Below, in pieces: positions 1 to 7,099 of a stretch of 24,200 nt of DNA. The notes beneath the pieces were generated by a model. It did not search any database and was not told the DNA's origin. It saw only the letters and a list, made by a program, of their open reading frames with translations. The translations under genes were made by a program, and so were the position numbers. Positions within the stretch are counted from its first letter, which is position 1; every line of letters begins with the position of its first letter. Source of the stretch: Bacillota bacterium (lineage in GTDB: Bacteria; Bacillota; Clostridia; Lachnospirales; Lachnospiraceae); contig JAEZLY010000012.1 in NCBI GenBank assembly GCA_023414985.1, positions 1 through 24,200 on the forward strand. The letters run 5' to 3'.

Positions 1-56
1 GTTTTGGAGACTGTCATCCTGCCGCTGGATGATTCCCCTATTGATGTCGCTTATTT

Positions 57-85
57 ATAGTACTATGAATTGTCGTAATTGTCAA
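57..85 (-). promoter_or_regulatory. Sigma-A-type promoter reading leftward out of the window
   Basis: On the minus strand a perfect TTGACA (80-85) is followed after 17 bp by TACTAT (57-62). Spacing is ideal and the -10 matches 4 of 6 consensus bases. It would drive a gene lying left of position 1. The 50 bases after it contain an AGGGGAA motif near position 35 but no well-placed start codon, so the driven gene cannot be identified. Confidence 0.5.
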
Positions 86-143
86 TATAATTTTAATATT
101 TTAGGGCGCAAAAATTTCTTCTAAACCGGCCGCTATCAGCCTG

Positions 144-590
144 TTATAGCTCTGCCAGAATGAATTCCGCACAGGCTACCGCAGCTTCCACGCTATCACT
201 GACCGTACTCCATCTGCACTTCATTCCCTCGCCGATTTCCCTTTGCAGATCCACTTCCTGTTCCAGCTGATGTGCGATATCGTTGGATTCCTTTGCCTGG
301 CTCAGGATATGGTCAAACAACTGTTGTATCTCCTGAAGCATCGGCTCCAGACGCTCCGCATCGGCATTAGGACCCTTCGAAGCTTTCATTTCATTATGTA
401 GATTATCTACCAGTGTTGTTCCCTTCATGGATAGATTTAAGATCTTATCCGAAGTATTAATTGTGGTAAACGCGCTTTTCTCTAAGATCAGCTGGGAATG
501 CTCCCATTGCTCGATCTGATCTGCTACTTCAACCATACACTCCTGTGCTGCCCCCAACTGTGCTACTTTCTCACATAACATGTTCTTCAT
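144..590 (-). CDS. Hypothetical coiled-coil protein downstream of radA
   Basis: Function not recognised. The protein is about 148 aa, soluble and almost wholly helical by composition, rich in Glu, Gln and Leu. Stretches such as EPMLQEIQQLFDHILSQAKE and HQLEQEVDLQREIGEG look like amphipathic helices or coiled coil. It has no signal peptide or membrane segment. The overall look recalls the helical signalling region of chemotaxis receptors, but there is no receptor hairpin motif, so this is only a resemblance. I place the start at the ATG at 590, which has a GGGGG ribosome binding site 7 nt upstream; an in-frame TTG at 596 would leave almost no spacing. It follows radA by about 33 bp on the same strand and is probably the last gene of that transcript. 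No clear terminator follows. Confidence 0.7.
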   Translation of the reverse strand: MKNMLCEKVAQLGAAQECMVEVADQIEQWEHSQLILEKSAFTTINTSDKILNLSMKGTTLVDNLHNEMKASKGPNADAERLEPMLQEIQQLFDHILSQAKESNDIAHQLEQEVDLQREIGEGMKCRWSTVSDSVEAAVACAEFILAEL

Positions 591-623
591 TAGCAAACCC
601 CCGTGTTCCTTATAAGCATTTAT

Positions 624-1979
624 TTATCTAATCAGTATCCCAAGTACTTCCTGGATGCTTTTAACACCTATGAGTTTAATGCCTTTTGTCTTGATGTGCT
701 CCTTGTTGGCCTGTGGCAGGATACATACTTCAAAGCCCATCTTTGCCGCTTCCGCAACTCTTTGTTCCGCTAGATTGACCGCTCTGATCTCACCTGTCAG
801 ACCTACTTCACCGAAGAGTACTGTCTTAGGATCCAGTGCCTTATTCTTATAGCTGGAAAGGATTGCGGTCACAATCGGCAGATCCAGCGCCGGCTCCGTA
901 ATGCGCATACCTCCCGCAACATTTACATAAGCGTCGCAATCGGCAATCTGAAGTCCCGCACGCTTCTCCAGCACTGCCATGAGTAAGTTCACCCGGTTAA
1001 AATCCGTGCCGGCGGCAGTTCTTCTGGGCATATTGAAATTGGTTCTGCAGACCAGCGCCTGAACTTCCACCAGAATCGGTCTTGTCCCTTCAATGGATGC
1101 AGCCACAATCGAACCTGATTCTTCCTCCGGTCTTCCCTTCAGCATGAATTCCGACGGGTTCTTTACTTCCACCAGACCGCTCCCCTGCATCTCAAAGACA
1201 CCGATTTCATTGGTTGAGCCAAAACGGTTCTTCACCGCACGCAGAACACGGTAGGAAGCATAATTATCCCCTTCGAAATAAAGGACGGTATCCACCATAT
1301 GCTCCAATACTCTGGGCCCTGCGACGACCCCTTCCTTTGTTACATGTCCGATGATAAAAATCGTTATTCCGGAACCCTTGGCAATCCGCATCAAGGTTCC
1401 GGTCACTTCTCTGACCTGACTGACGCTGCCCGGTGCGGAAGAGACCTCTTCCTTGAACATGGTCTGGATTGAATCGATGATCACGATATCCGGCTTATGC
1501 TTTTCAATCGCTTCTTCCACCAGATCCAGGTCTGTCTCACATAAAAGCAGAAGCTCGCCGCCAAACACGCCGAGCCTCTCTGCTCTCATTTTTATCTGGC
1601 TAAGGGATTCCTCCCCCGATATATAGAGTATTTTTTTTGCCTTATCAGCAAGCTCCCGACACATCTGAAGCAGAAGTGTGGACTTACCGATACCGGGATC
1701 ACCGCCGACCAGCACCAGACTTCCCTGAACGATCCCTCCGCCAAGTACACGGTCGAGTTCTCCGATTCCGGAGTTCACTCTGAACTCTTCCTCCGTCTTG
1801 ATGTTCGCAATCAGTTCCGGCTCCCTGGCCGACTTAATACTTGCAGGCTTGCTGCTCTTTCGTACCACCGGCTCCTCTGTAAAGGAATCCCAACTCTTAC
1901 AGGCAGGACATTGTCCCAGCCATTTTGCCGATTCAAAGCCGCACTCCTTACAGAAAAACACGGTCTTATTCTTCGCCAT
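624..1979 (-). CDS. radA: DNA repair protein RadA (Sms)
   Basis: RadA is a RecA-like, DnaB-type ATPase that promotes branch migration and processing of recombination intermediates during repair and transformation. The 451-aa length is normal for the family. In order: an N-terminal C4 zinc finger (C10, C13, C24, C27); the Walker A motif GGDPGIGKST (92-101); Walker B VIIDS (166-170); the RadA-specific motif KNRFGSTNEIG (250-260); and a C-terminal Lon-protease-like domain (about 285-451) that lacks a protease active site in this family. The ATG is preceded by AAAGGTGG at 1992-1999. The start codon lies 1 bp after the stop of the upstream 137-aa gene, so the two are translationally close and surely cotranscribed. 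In Bacillus radA follows the clpC operon; here the same order holds with one extra gene between. Confidence 0.97.
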   Translation of the reverse strand: MAKNKTVFFCKECGFESAKWLGQCPACKSWDSFTEEPVVRKSSKPASIKSAREPELIANIKTEEEFRVNSGIGELDRVLGGGIVQGSLVLVGGDPGIGKSTLLLQMCRELADKAKKILYISGEESLSQIKMRAERLGVFGGELLLLCETDLDLVEEAIEKHKPDIVIIDSIQTMFKEEVSSAPGSVSQVREVTGTLMRIAKGSGITIFIIGHVTKEGVVAGPRVLEHMVDTVLYFEGDNYASYRVLRAVKNRFGSTNEIGVFEMQGSGLVEVKNPSEFMLKGRPEEESGSIVAASIEGTRPILVEVQALVCRTNFNMPRRTAAGTDFNRVNLLMAVLEKRAGLQIADCDAYVNVAGGMRITEPALDLPIVTAILSSYKNKALDPKTVLFGEVGLTGEIRAVNLAEQRVAEAAKMGFEVCILPQANKEHIKTKGIKLIGVKSIQEVLGILIR

Positions 1980-1980
1980 A

Positions 1981-2394
1981 TTAAAGCTTAACCACCTTTA
2001 TGAAGTCCTTATTACCTTCCTCTAATTCTATACTGAGAACCAGTTTGCCGCCTAAGTTGGTCTTCATCTTGCCGAGGTTAGAATTATTCTTGAAAATCTC
2101 ATATTCCTTCTCTGCTTCCAGCTCCAGGGTAATCTGAGCTGTATCATTGCCGGATACCTCAAAGCTGATCTGGTTATCCTTTGCATCTAAATGAAATACG
2201 GCAGTACCGGGTACCGATTCATAGACAAACATTCCGTTTCTCTCAAGCTTTGTAATCTCATGAAAGGTCTTTACTTTATATAAGTCTCCCTGATGTTCGA
2301 AATCAGATACCTTTGACTTTACATCCAGTGCGTAATTACCAAAGCTAATCGTCCCATCGCTTTCTTTGCGTATTAACTCTTCAACAACTGCCAT
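1981..2394 (-). CDS. Conserved small protein of Clostridia, often labelled 'endosialidase'; function unknown
   Basis: A 137-aa acidic, soluble protein with no signal peptide or membrane segment. From memory, close relatives in Lachnospiraceae carry the label 'endosialidase', but at 137 aa it is far too small for a known sialidase and shows no Asp-box repeats, so I do not accept that function. The N-terminal part contains alternating hydrophobic/charged segments (KVSDFEHQGDLYKVKTFHEITKLERNGMFVYES). The C-terminal half (about 75-137) reads as beta-strand-rich, with the segments QISFEVSGNDTAQITLELEA and GKLVLSIELEEG. The start has a perfect AGGAGG (2403-2408) with 8 nt spacing. It sits between clpC and radA with its own promoter and is 1 bp from radA. 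A role linked to RadA or general stress is only inferred from position. Confidence 0.85.
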   Translation of the reverse strand: MAVVEELIRKESDGTISFGNYALDVKSKVSDFEHQGDLYKVKTFHEITKLERNGMFVYESVPGTAVFHLDAKDNQISFEVSGNDTAQITLELEAEKEYEIFKNNSNLGKMKTNLGGKLVLSIELEEGNKDFIKVVKL

Positions 2395-2464
2395 TGTATG
2401 ATCCTCCTAAAAGTATTTATATGTCTGAATGTGACAGATAATATTTAATAGAACACTTTCATAC

Positions 2465-2493
2465 ATTATAAACGAAATATCGACCGATTTCTA
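2465..2493 (-). promoter_or_regulatory. Promoter for the 137-aa gene and radA
   Basis: On the minus strand, TAGAAA (2488-2493) and a perfect TATAAT (2465-2470) are separated by 17 bp. The site lies in the 119-bp gap after clpC, about 70 bp before the start at 2394, so radA need not depend on the clpC promoter. No hairpin-plus-T-run terminator for clpC was seen in the same gap, so readthrough is also possible. Confidence 0.55.
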
Positions 2494-2513
2494 CTGGTTA
2501 TATTATTAAATTT

Positions 2514-4982
2514 TTATTCAGTCTTCATCGATAGGGCTCTTACGACCATCTCATTATCGAGATATTCCACACGGACCGTATCCCCTTCTTTAATCGTACC
2601 GGCAAGAATAGCCTCTGCCAGCTTATCTTCGATATTCGTCTGGATGGCACGCCTTAATGGTCTCGCACCATACTTCGGATCAAAGCCTACCTCAGCCAGA
2701 TGTGCAACCACCTCGTCACTGTTCTCCAGGGTAATACTCATCTGTGCTTTGCTGCGCTTACCGATGGATGCAATCATAATTCCTACTATCTGCTTAATGT
2801 TTTCCTTGGTCAGCTGATGGAATACGATGATTTCATCAATACGGTTGATAAACTCCGGCTTAAAGATGCGCTTTACCTCATCCATGACTCCGTCCTTCAT
2901 CCGTTTATAATCTTCCTTCTCATCAACGACTGAGGCAAAACCAAGGCGTTTCGGCTCTACGATATTCTGTGCCCCGGCATTGGAGGTCATAATGACAATC
3001 GTGTTCTTAAAGCTGACTTTTCTTCCCTGAGCATCAGTGATATGTCCGTCATCCAATACCTGAAGAAGGATATTGAATACATCCGGATGTGCTTTCTCGA
3101 CCTCATCAAAAAGGATAACCGAATATTGATTCTGTCTTACCTTTTCACTTAACTGTCCGCCCTCATCATAGCCAACATATCCCGGAGGAGACCCGATCAA
3201 TTTGCTGACACTGTGCTTCTCCATATATTCGGACATATCAACACGGATAATGGAGTTCTCACTGCCGAACATCGCTTCGGCAAGCGCTTTGGACAACTCA
3301 GTCTTTCCGACACCGGTCGGTCCAAGGAAAAGGAAGGATCCGATTGGACGGTTAGGATCCTTAAGGCCTACTCTGCCTCTTCGGATTGCTTTCGCAACTG
3401 CCGCTACCGCTTCTTCCTGGCCTACCACTCTCTTATGCAGGATATTCTCTAGATTCTGAAGACGTTCCGTCTCTTCCTCAGCAAGCTTCTTAACAGGTAT
3501 CTTCGTCCAGCTCGCAACAATTTCCGCAATCTCATTATCACTGACAACAAGCTGCTTCTCCTGACGCTGCTTCTCATCCAGCACCTTCTGCTTCTCCAGC
3601 TGCTCCTGTGCTGTTTCCTGCTGTTTCTTTATCTCTCCGGCTTTCTCATAAGCTTCTGCTTTGATTGCCTTTTCCTTCTCATCCTCGAGGCGTTTGATCT
3701 CCTGTTCCAGATCCTTGATCTCCGGAGAAGAAGTATAGGTACTTAAGCGCACCTTGGATGCCGCTTCATCCATTAAATCGATTGCTTTATCCGGCAGATA
3801 TCTGTCGTTGATATAACGGCTGGAAAGCTTCACTGCCGCCTCCAGCGCAGAATCTGTAATCCGTACCTGATGATGCGCCTCATATTTGTCCCTCAGTCCG
3901 AAGAGTATCTTAATGGCCTCTTCTTCCGAAGGCTCATCAACGACCACCGGTTGGAATCTTCTTTCCAGGGCTGCGTCTTTTTCAATATATTTACGATATT
4001 CCTCTCTCGTGGTTGCACCGATGATCTGGAGCTCACCGCGGGCAAGGGAAGGCTTTAGGATATTTGAAGCATCGATGGCGCCTTCCGCACCGCCGGCACC
4101 GATAATCGTATGGATCTCATCTATGAACAGAAGAACGTTGCCATCACCGATAACCTCACTGATGACCTTCTTAATTCTTTCCTCAAATTCACCGCGGTAC
4201 TTGGAACCTGCCACCATGCCGGATAAGTCCAGGGTGACCACCCTTTTTTCCTTGATTGTCTCAGGAATATTGCCCTCCACAATCTTTAATGCAAGTCCTT
4301 CTGCGATTGCCGTCTTACCTACGCCGGGTTCTCCGACCAGACAGGGGTTATTCTTTGTCCGGCGGCTTAAGATCTGTACCACTCTTTGGATTTCCTCTTC
4401 TCTGCCGATGACAGGATCAAGCTTCCCTTCCCTGGCATATTCGGTCAAATCCCTGCTGTATTGATCCAGGGTAGGTGTAGCAGAGGATTTCCCCTTTGCT
4501 TTGGTACCTTTTCCGTTGGTATATTCATTTTTCGCCACACTGACATCCACACCGGAGGCAGTCAGGATATCAATATATACCTTCTGCACATTGACACCGA
4601 GGGTATTCAGCAAACGAACCGCGATACAATCCGATTCCTTAATCAGAGCAATCAGAATATGCTCTGTTCCGACGAGCTGAGCCTTGAATTTGGCAGCCTC
4701 CTTGTAGCTTTGATCCAGAATCCGCTTCGATCTGGGTGTAAAGCTACCGCCTTCCATCATTTCCACCCCGTTATTCGGTGCTATCAATTGATTTACCAGT
4801 TCTAATACTTTATCAACGGTCACACCGTTCTCTTCCAACACTTTAGAAGCTACTCCGTCTACTTCCATCAGACCGATCAGCAGATGCTCGGTTCCGATGT
4901 AATTGTGAGAGAGACGGAAAGCAACTTCTCTGGCAAGGTTAATCGCATTTTTTGCGTTCTCAGTAAATTTATCATACATCAT
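2514..4982 (-). CDS. clpC: ATP-dependent Clp protease ATP-binding subunit ClpC
   Basis: ClpC is the Hsp100/AAA+ unfoldase that feeds substrates, including arginine-phosphorylated proteins, to ClpP. The 822-aa length fits. Domains in order: a duplicated N-terminal Clp_N domain (about 4-145, with two TEHLL/TEHIL repeats), the receptor for phospho-arginine and adaptors; AAA+ D1 with Walker A GEPGVGKT (217-224) and Walker B LLFIDEI; a linker/middle region rich in Glu and Lys (about 420-465) with a UVR-like segment; AAA+ D2 with Walker A GPTGVGKTE; and a C-terminal D2-small domain. An LGF tripeptide in PKRLGFAS matches the ClpP-docking loop position. The ribosome binding site GGAGGAAA lies 7 nt before the first of two tandem ATGs. 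The gene starts 46 bp after mcsB, in the same operon as mcsA and mcsB. Confidence 0.97.
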   Translation of the reverse strand: MMYDKFTENAKNAINLAREVAFRLSHNYIGTEHLLIGLMEVDGVASKVLEENGVTVDKVLELVNQLIAPNNGVEMMEGGSFTPRSKRILDQSYKEAAKFKAQLVGTEHILIALIKESDCIAVRLLNTLGVNVQKVYIDILTASGVDVSVAKNEYTNGKGTKAKGKSSATPTLDQYSRDLTEYAREGKLDPVIGREEEIQRVVQILSRRTKNNPCLVGEPGVGKTAIAEGLALKIVEGNIPETIKEKRVVTLDLSGMVAGSKYRGEFEERIKKVISEVIGDGNVLLFIDEIHTIIGAGGAEGAIDASNILKPSLARGELQIIGATTREEYRKYIEKDAALERRFQPVVVDEPSEEEAIKILFGLRDKYEAHHQVRITDSALEAAVKLSSRYINDRYLPDKAIDLMDEAASKVRLSTYTSSPEIKDLEQEIKRLEDEKEKAIKAEAYEKAGEIKKQQETAQEQLEKQKVLDEKQRQEKQLVVSDNEIAEIVASWTKIPVKKLAEEETERLQNLENILHKRVVGQEEAVAAVAKAIRRGRVGLKDPNRPIGSFLFLGPTGVGKTELSKALAEAMFGSENSIIRVDMSEYMEKHSVSKLIGSPPGYVGYDEGGQLSEKVRQNQYSVILFDEVEKAHPDVFNILLQVLDDGHITDAQGRKVSFKNTIVIMTSNAGAQNIVEPKRLGFASVVDEKEDYKRMKDGVMDEVKRIFKPEFINRIDEIIVFHQLTKENIKQIVGIMIASIGKRSKAQMSITLENSDEVVAHLAEVGFDPKYGARPLRRAIQTNIEDKLAEAILAGTIKEGDTVRVEYLDNEMVVRALSMKTE

Positions 4983-5028
4983 GTCGTTTCCTCCATTCCG
5001 GTAAACTGTACTCCATCATTCCTATGTC

Positions 5029-6063
5029 TCAAATAATTGTTGGTAATTCTTTTCTGATATATTCTGCCCTGGATTGATCTCTTGACTGACTTCCTACATT
5101 TTTTCCGAGGGTCCATTGCAGACTTCCGGGCTGTACACCCATCATCAGCTTATGAACATTGAATTCCCGGTCGAATTTGATCACTCCGCAGTCTGCTCCG
5201 AATTTGAGCTGGGAGAGCAGTGTCATGGCATCATCGGATGAGATCTGCCTTGCGTATTTCAGCACTCCATAGGACCGGAATACCTGATCCTCAATCTCAT
5301 CGGAATTAACGGAAATCATATATTCCCGACGCTTTCTTTCCTGCTTTACAACCTGCAGAACAATTCTCTTTAAGTTTTCTATAATCTCATTTTCTGATAT
5401 TCCCAGGGTCTTCTGATTCGATATCTGATAGATACTGCCCAGGCTCTTGGTTCCTTCTCCGTAGATGCCACGGATTGTGACCCCATACTTGCCTACCTCT
5501 TCGATCAGCTTCTGCATCATCCTTCCTGAAGTCAAGGCCGGTAAGAAAACCATACAGGAAGCACGCATCCCCGTACCTGCATTGGTCGGGCAGGCTGTCA
5601 GATAACCATATTTCTCGTCGTATGCAAAATGAAGTCTTTCATATGCGATATCATCCACCGTGTCGGCTTCCTGATATGCCTGTTCCAAATTCATTCCGCC
5701 TACGATGGCCTGAATTCTGACGTGATCTTCTTCATTGATCATGACGCTGACCGTCTCGTCATCAGCCAGGATCAGTCCCGTGGTCTGATCCTTCTCTGCA
5801 AGGAGCGGACTAACGATATGCCGCTCTACCATAGCGATCTTGTCAATCTCACTCAAGGTACTGATGTTGCAGGAATAAAATCTTCGATTGTCTTTTTCCG
5901 ACAGTTCGTTCGTAATCCCTTTCACTTCGTTGACCAGAGCGACGGCCTCTTCCTCGGTAATCACGCCGGAGAAGGGATAATTCTCAAGGTTTCTGGCAAG
6001 TCTGACGCGGCTCGAGATAACAACATCGCTGTCGGGAGCAAGCTGCTCATACCATTTAGACAT
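5029..6063 (-). CDS. mcsB: Protein-arginine kinase McsB
   Basis: McsB phosphorylates arginine side chains and so marks misfolded proteins for ClpC-ClpP. It belongs to the phosphagen (guanido) kinase superfamily. The 344-aa protein has the nucleotide-binding SSRVRLARN (17-25); the family motif NEED (110-113) with its catalytic acidic residues; the conserved active-site Cys in CPTN (C158); and, near the C-terminus, RDQSRA (328-333). The last matches the RDxxRA allosteric phospho-arginine site known from Bacillus McsB. All key residues seem intact, so I expect an active kinase. Its ATG overlaps the mcsA stop by 8 bp and lies behind a strong GGAGGAGG ribosome binding site located inside mcsA, indicating coupled translation with its activator. 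Confidence 0.96.
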   Translation of the reverse strand: MSKWYEQLAPDSDVVISSRVRLARNLENYPFSGVITEEEAVALVNEVKGITNELSEKDNRRFYSCNISTLSEIDKIAMVERHIVSPLLAEKDQTTGLILADDETVSVMINEEDHVRIQAIVGGMNLEQAYQEADTVDDIAYERLHFAYDEKYGYLTACPTNAGTGMRASCMVFLPALTSGRMMQKLIEEVGKYGVTIRGIYGEGTKSLGSIYQISNQKTLGISENEIIENLKRIVLQVVKQERKRREYMISVNSDEIEDQVFRSYGVLKYARQISSDDAMTLLSQLKFGADCGVIKFDREFNVHKLMMGVQPGSLQWTLGKNVGSQSRDQSRAEYIRKELPTII

Positions 6064-6604
6064 TGCTTTCCTCCTCCTTCTTCATCTGCTTGATTAGGTC
6101 ACGAAGTCTCGCTGCCTCTTCAAACTCTTCCTTTTCTATCGCTTCATGAAGTCTTATGGTCAATCTTTCTGCTTCCGTAAAATCCTTCATCACTCTGTCC
6201 GTAGTAGCGGTAACCATTCCCTTCGGGCGTTTACCGGTGTGAATCTCGGCACCCTGAATACTCTTCAGTGTCTTTCCTAATTGACCGTTAAAGCTTCTAT
6301 AACACTTAGAGCATCCGAAACGCCCCTTCTGTATAAATTCCTCGTAGGTAGTTCCGCAGTTTTCACAGGTCAGGGACGGTACGATCTCACCGGACTGCTT
6401 TTTATCTGCAGCAGTATAATTATCCAATAAGGTCGATAGTAAATCTCCCAGGGTCAGTTCGCCGTTCATCAAAGGCTTCTCCATTTGAAAGGATGTGTAA
6501 TCCGTAGCACATTCCTCGCAAAGATGCTGTTCTTTCTTCACTCCGTTGATTATTTCGGTATACAATATTTTTGCATCTCTCTTCTGGCATCTGTCACATA
6601 ACAT
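6056..6604 (-). CDS. mcsA: McsB activator protein McsA (UvrB/UvrC motif)
   Basis: McsA is the zinc-binding activator and adaptor of the arginine kinase McsB. The 182-aa length is typical. Four CxxC pairs are visible: C3/C6, C29/C32, C80/C83 and C98/C101, consistent with two zinc-binding modules. A UVR domain covers about 143-178 (EAIEKEEFEEAARLRDLIKQ), the segment that contacts ClpC-type partners. Its start follows the gntR stop by 5 bp and has AAAGGGGG 9 nt upstream. It overlaps mcsB by 8 bp. This is the second gene of the gntR-mcsA-mcsB-clpC operon. Confidence 0.95.
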   Translation of the reverse strand: MLCDRCQKRDAKILYTEIINGVKKEQHLCEECATDYTSFQMEKPLMNGELTLGDLLSTLLDNYTAADKKQSGEIVPSLTCENCGTTYEEFIQKGRFGCSKCYRSFNGQLGKTLKSIQGAEIHTGKRPKGMVTATTDRVMKDFTEAERLTIRLHEAIEKEEFEEAARLRDLIKQMKKEEESNV

Positions 6605-6609
6605 TGTAA

Positions 6610-6984
6610 TTACCCCCTTTCAAATTCGTTGAAGATATCATTCACGATTTCATGAGCCTCCTCACAACTGATATTCTTGCAGAATGCCTTTGCGAGCACT
6701 ACCCGCAGGTCATCCCTCATTTCTTCTATGGCTTGGAGTTTATTGATATCTATGGCAATTACCGCCCCTTTTCTGCGATCCAGCTTAAGATACCCTTCCT
6801 GCTTTAAAATCGTATAAGCTTTGTTAACGGTGTGCATATTGATTCCGATATGTTCCGCCAGATCCCTGACTGAGGGTAGATTCTCTCCCTCCTGCAGCTG
6901 AGAAGTTGCAATACCGTAAATGATCTGGTTTCTTAACTGGATATAAATTGCTTCTTCACTGTTAAAATCAATTTCTAGATACAT
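6610..6984 (-). CDS. GntR-family (YtrA-type) transcriptional regulator heading the mcsA-mcsB-clpC operon
   Basis: A 124-aa protein with an N-terminal GntR winged helix-turn-helix (about 10-80). Typical signatures are YIQLRNQIIYGIATSQLQEG, LPSVRDLAEHIGINMHTVNKAY and LKLDRRKGAVI. The remaining 45 residues are a short helical tail, as in the YtrA subfamily, with no room for a FadR/HutC-type ligand domain. YtrA-type regulators usually control ABC-transporter operons and repress their own genes. Here it takes the place that ctsR holds in other Firmicutes, so I infer that it controls the mcsA-mcsB-clpC operon. GAGGTG precedes the ATG by 7 nt. Its promoter overlaps several palindromes (see the operator entries). 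The protein has no sequence resemblance to CtsR that I can see. Confidence 0.9.
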   Translation of the reverse strand: MYLEIDFNSEEAIYIQLRNQIIYGIATSQLQEGENLPSVRDLAEHIGINMHTVNKAYTILKQEGYLKLDRRKGAVIAIDINKLQAIEEMRDDLRVVLAKAFCKNISCEEAHEIVNDIFNEFERG

Positions 6985-6997
6985 TCGGATACACCTC

Positions 6998-7007
6998 GTT
7001 ATATAAC
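6998..7007. promoter_or_regulatory. Short palindrome in the gntR leader
   Basis: GTTATATAAC is a perfect 10-bp palindrome about 14 bp upstream of the gntR start codon. It uses the same GTTATA/TATAAC half-sites as the larger operator at 7058-7076, so it could be a further regulator contact. Chance is possible at this length. Confidence 0.3.
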
Positions 7008-7039
7008 ATAGTATTCGGCATTCTTACATATGCCAAAGG

Positions 7040-7061
7040 TAACAGGATATTATACCTGTTA
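7040..7061. promoter_or_regulatory. Inverted repeat downstream of the gntR -10 (candidate operator)
   Basis: Arms TAACAGG and CCTGTTA are perfect 7-bp complements separated by 8 bp. The repeat overlaps the last 4 bp of the neighbouring operator and covers the expected transcription start region of the gntR operon. A further GGCAT/ATGCC repeat with the same 8-bp spacing lies at 7017-7034. Confidence 0.45.
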
Positions 7062-7076
7062 TACATTCAGTATAAC
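7058..7076. promoter_or_regulatory. Palindromic operator over the gntR -10 box
   Basis: GTTATAC and GTATAAC form a perfect 7-bp inverted repeat with a 5-bp centre. It includes the -10 hexamer (7069-7074), so a bound protein would block RNA polymerase. This is what an autoregulated YtrA-type GntR operon is expected to have. Binding is inferred. Confidence 0.5.
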
Positions 7077-7096
7077 AATCTTATGGAATTTGTCAA
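7069..7096 (-). promoter_or_regulatory. Promoter of the gntR-mcsA-mcsB-clpC operon
   Basis: On the minus strand, a perfect TTGACA (7091-7096) is followed after 16 bp by TATACT (7069-7074, 5 of 6 matches). The -35 begins only 4 bp after the stop codon of the upstream cohesin-like gene. No CtsR heptad repeats were found around it. Confidence 0.65.
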
Positions 7097-7099
7097 TAG

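Noticed and set aside
1..143. Start of disA, which often follows radA
   Set aside because: No DisA-like N-terminus can be read from the minus strand in this segment.
1981..2394. Endosialidase activity of the 137-aa protein
   Set aside because: Too short, no Asp-box or catalytic motif; the label seems to be a database carry-over.
3886..4464. A 192-codon plus-strand frame inside clpC
   Set aside because: It is antisense to conserved AAA+ D1 sequence, with low-complexity Ser/Pro/Thr composition and no start signal.
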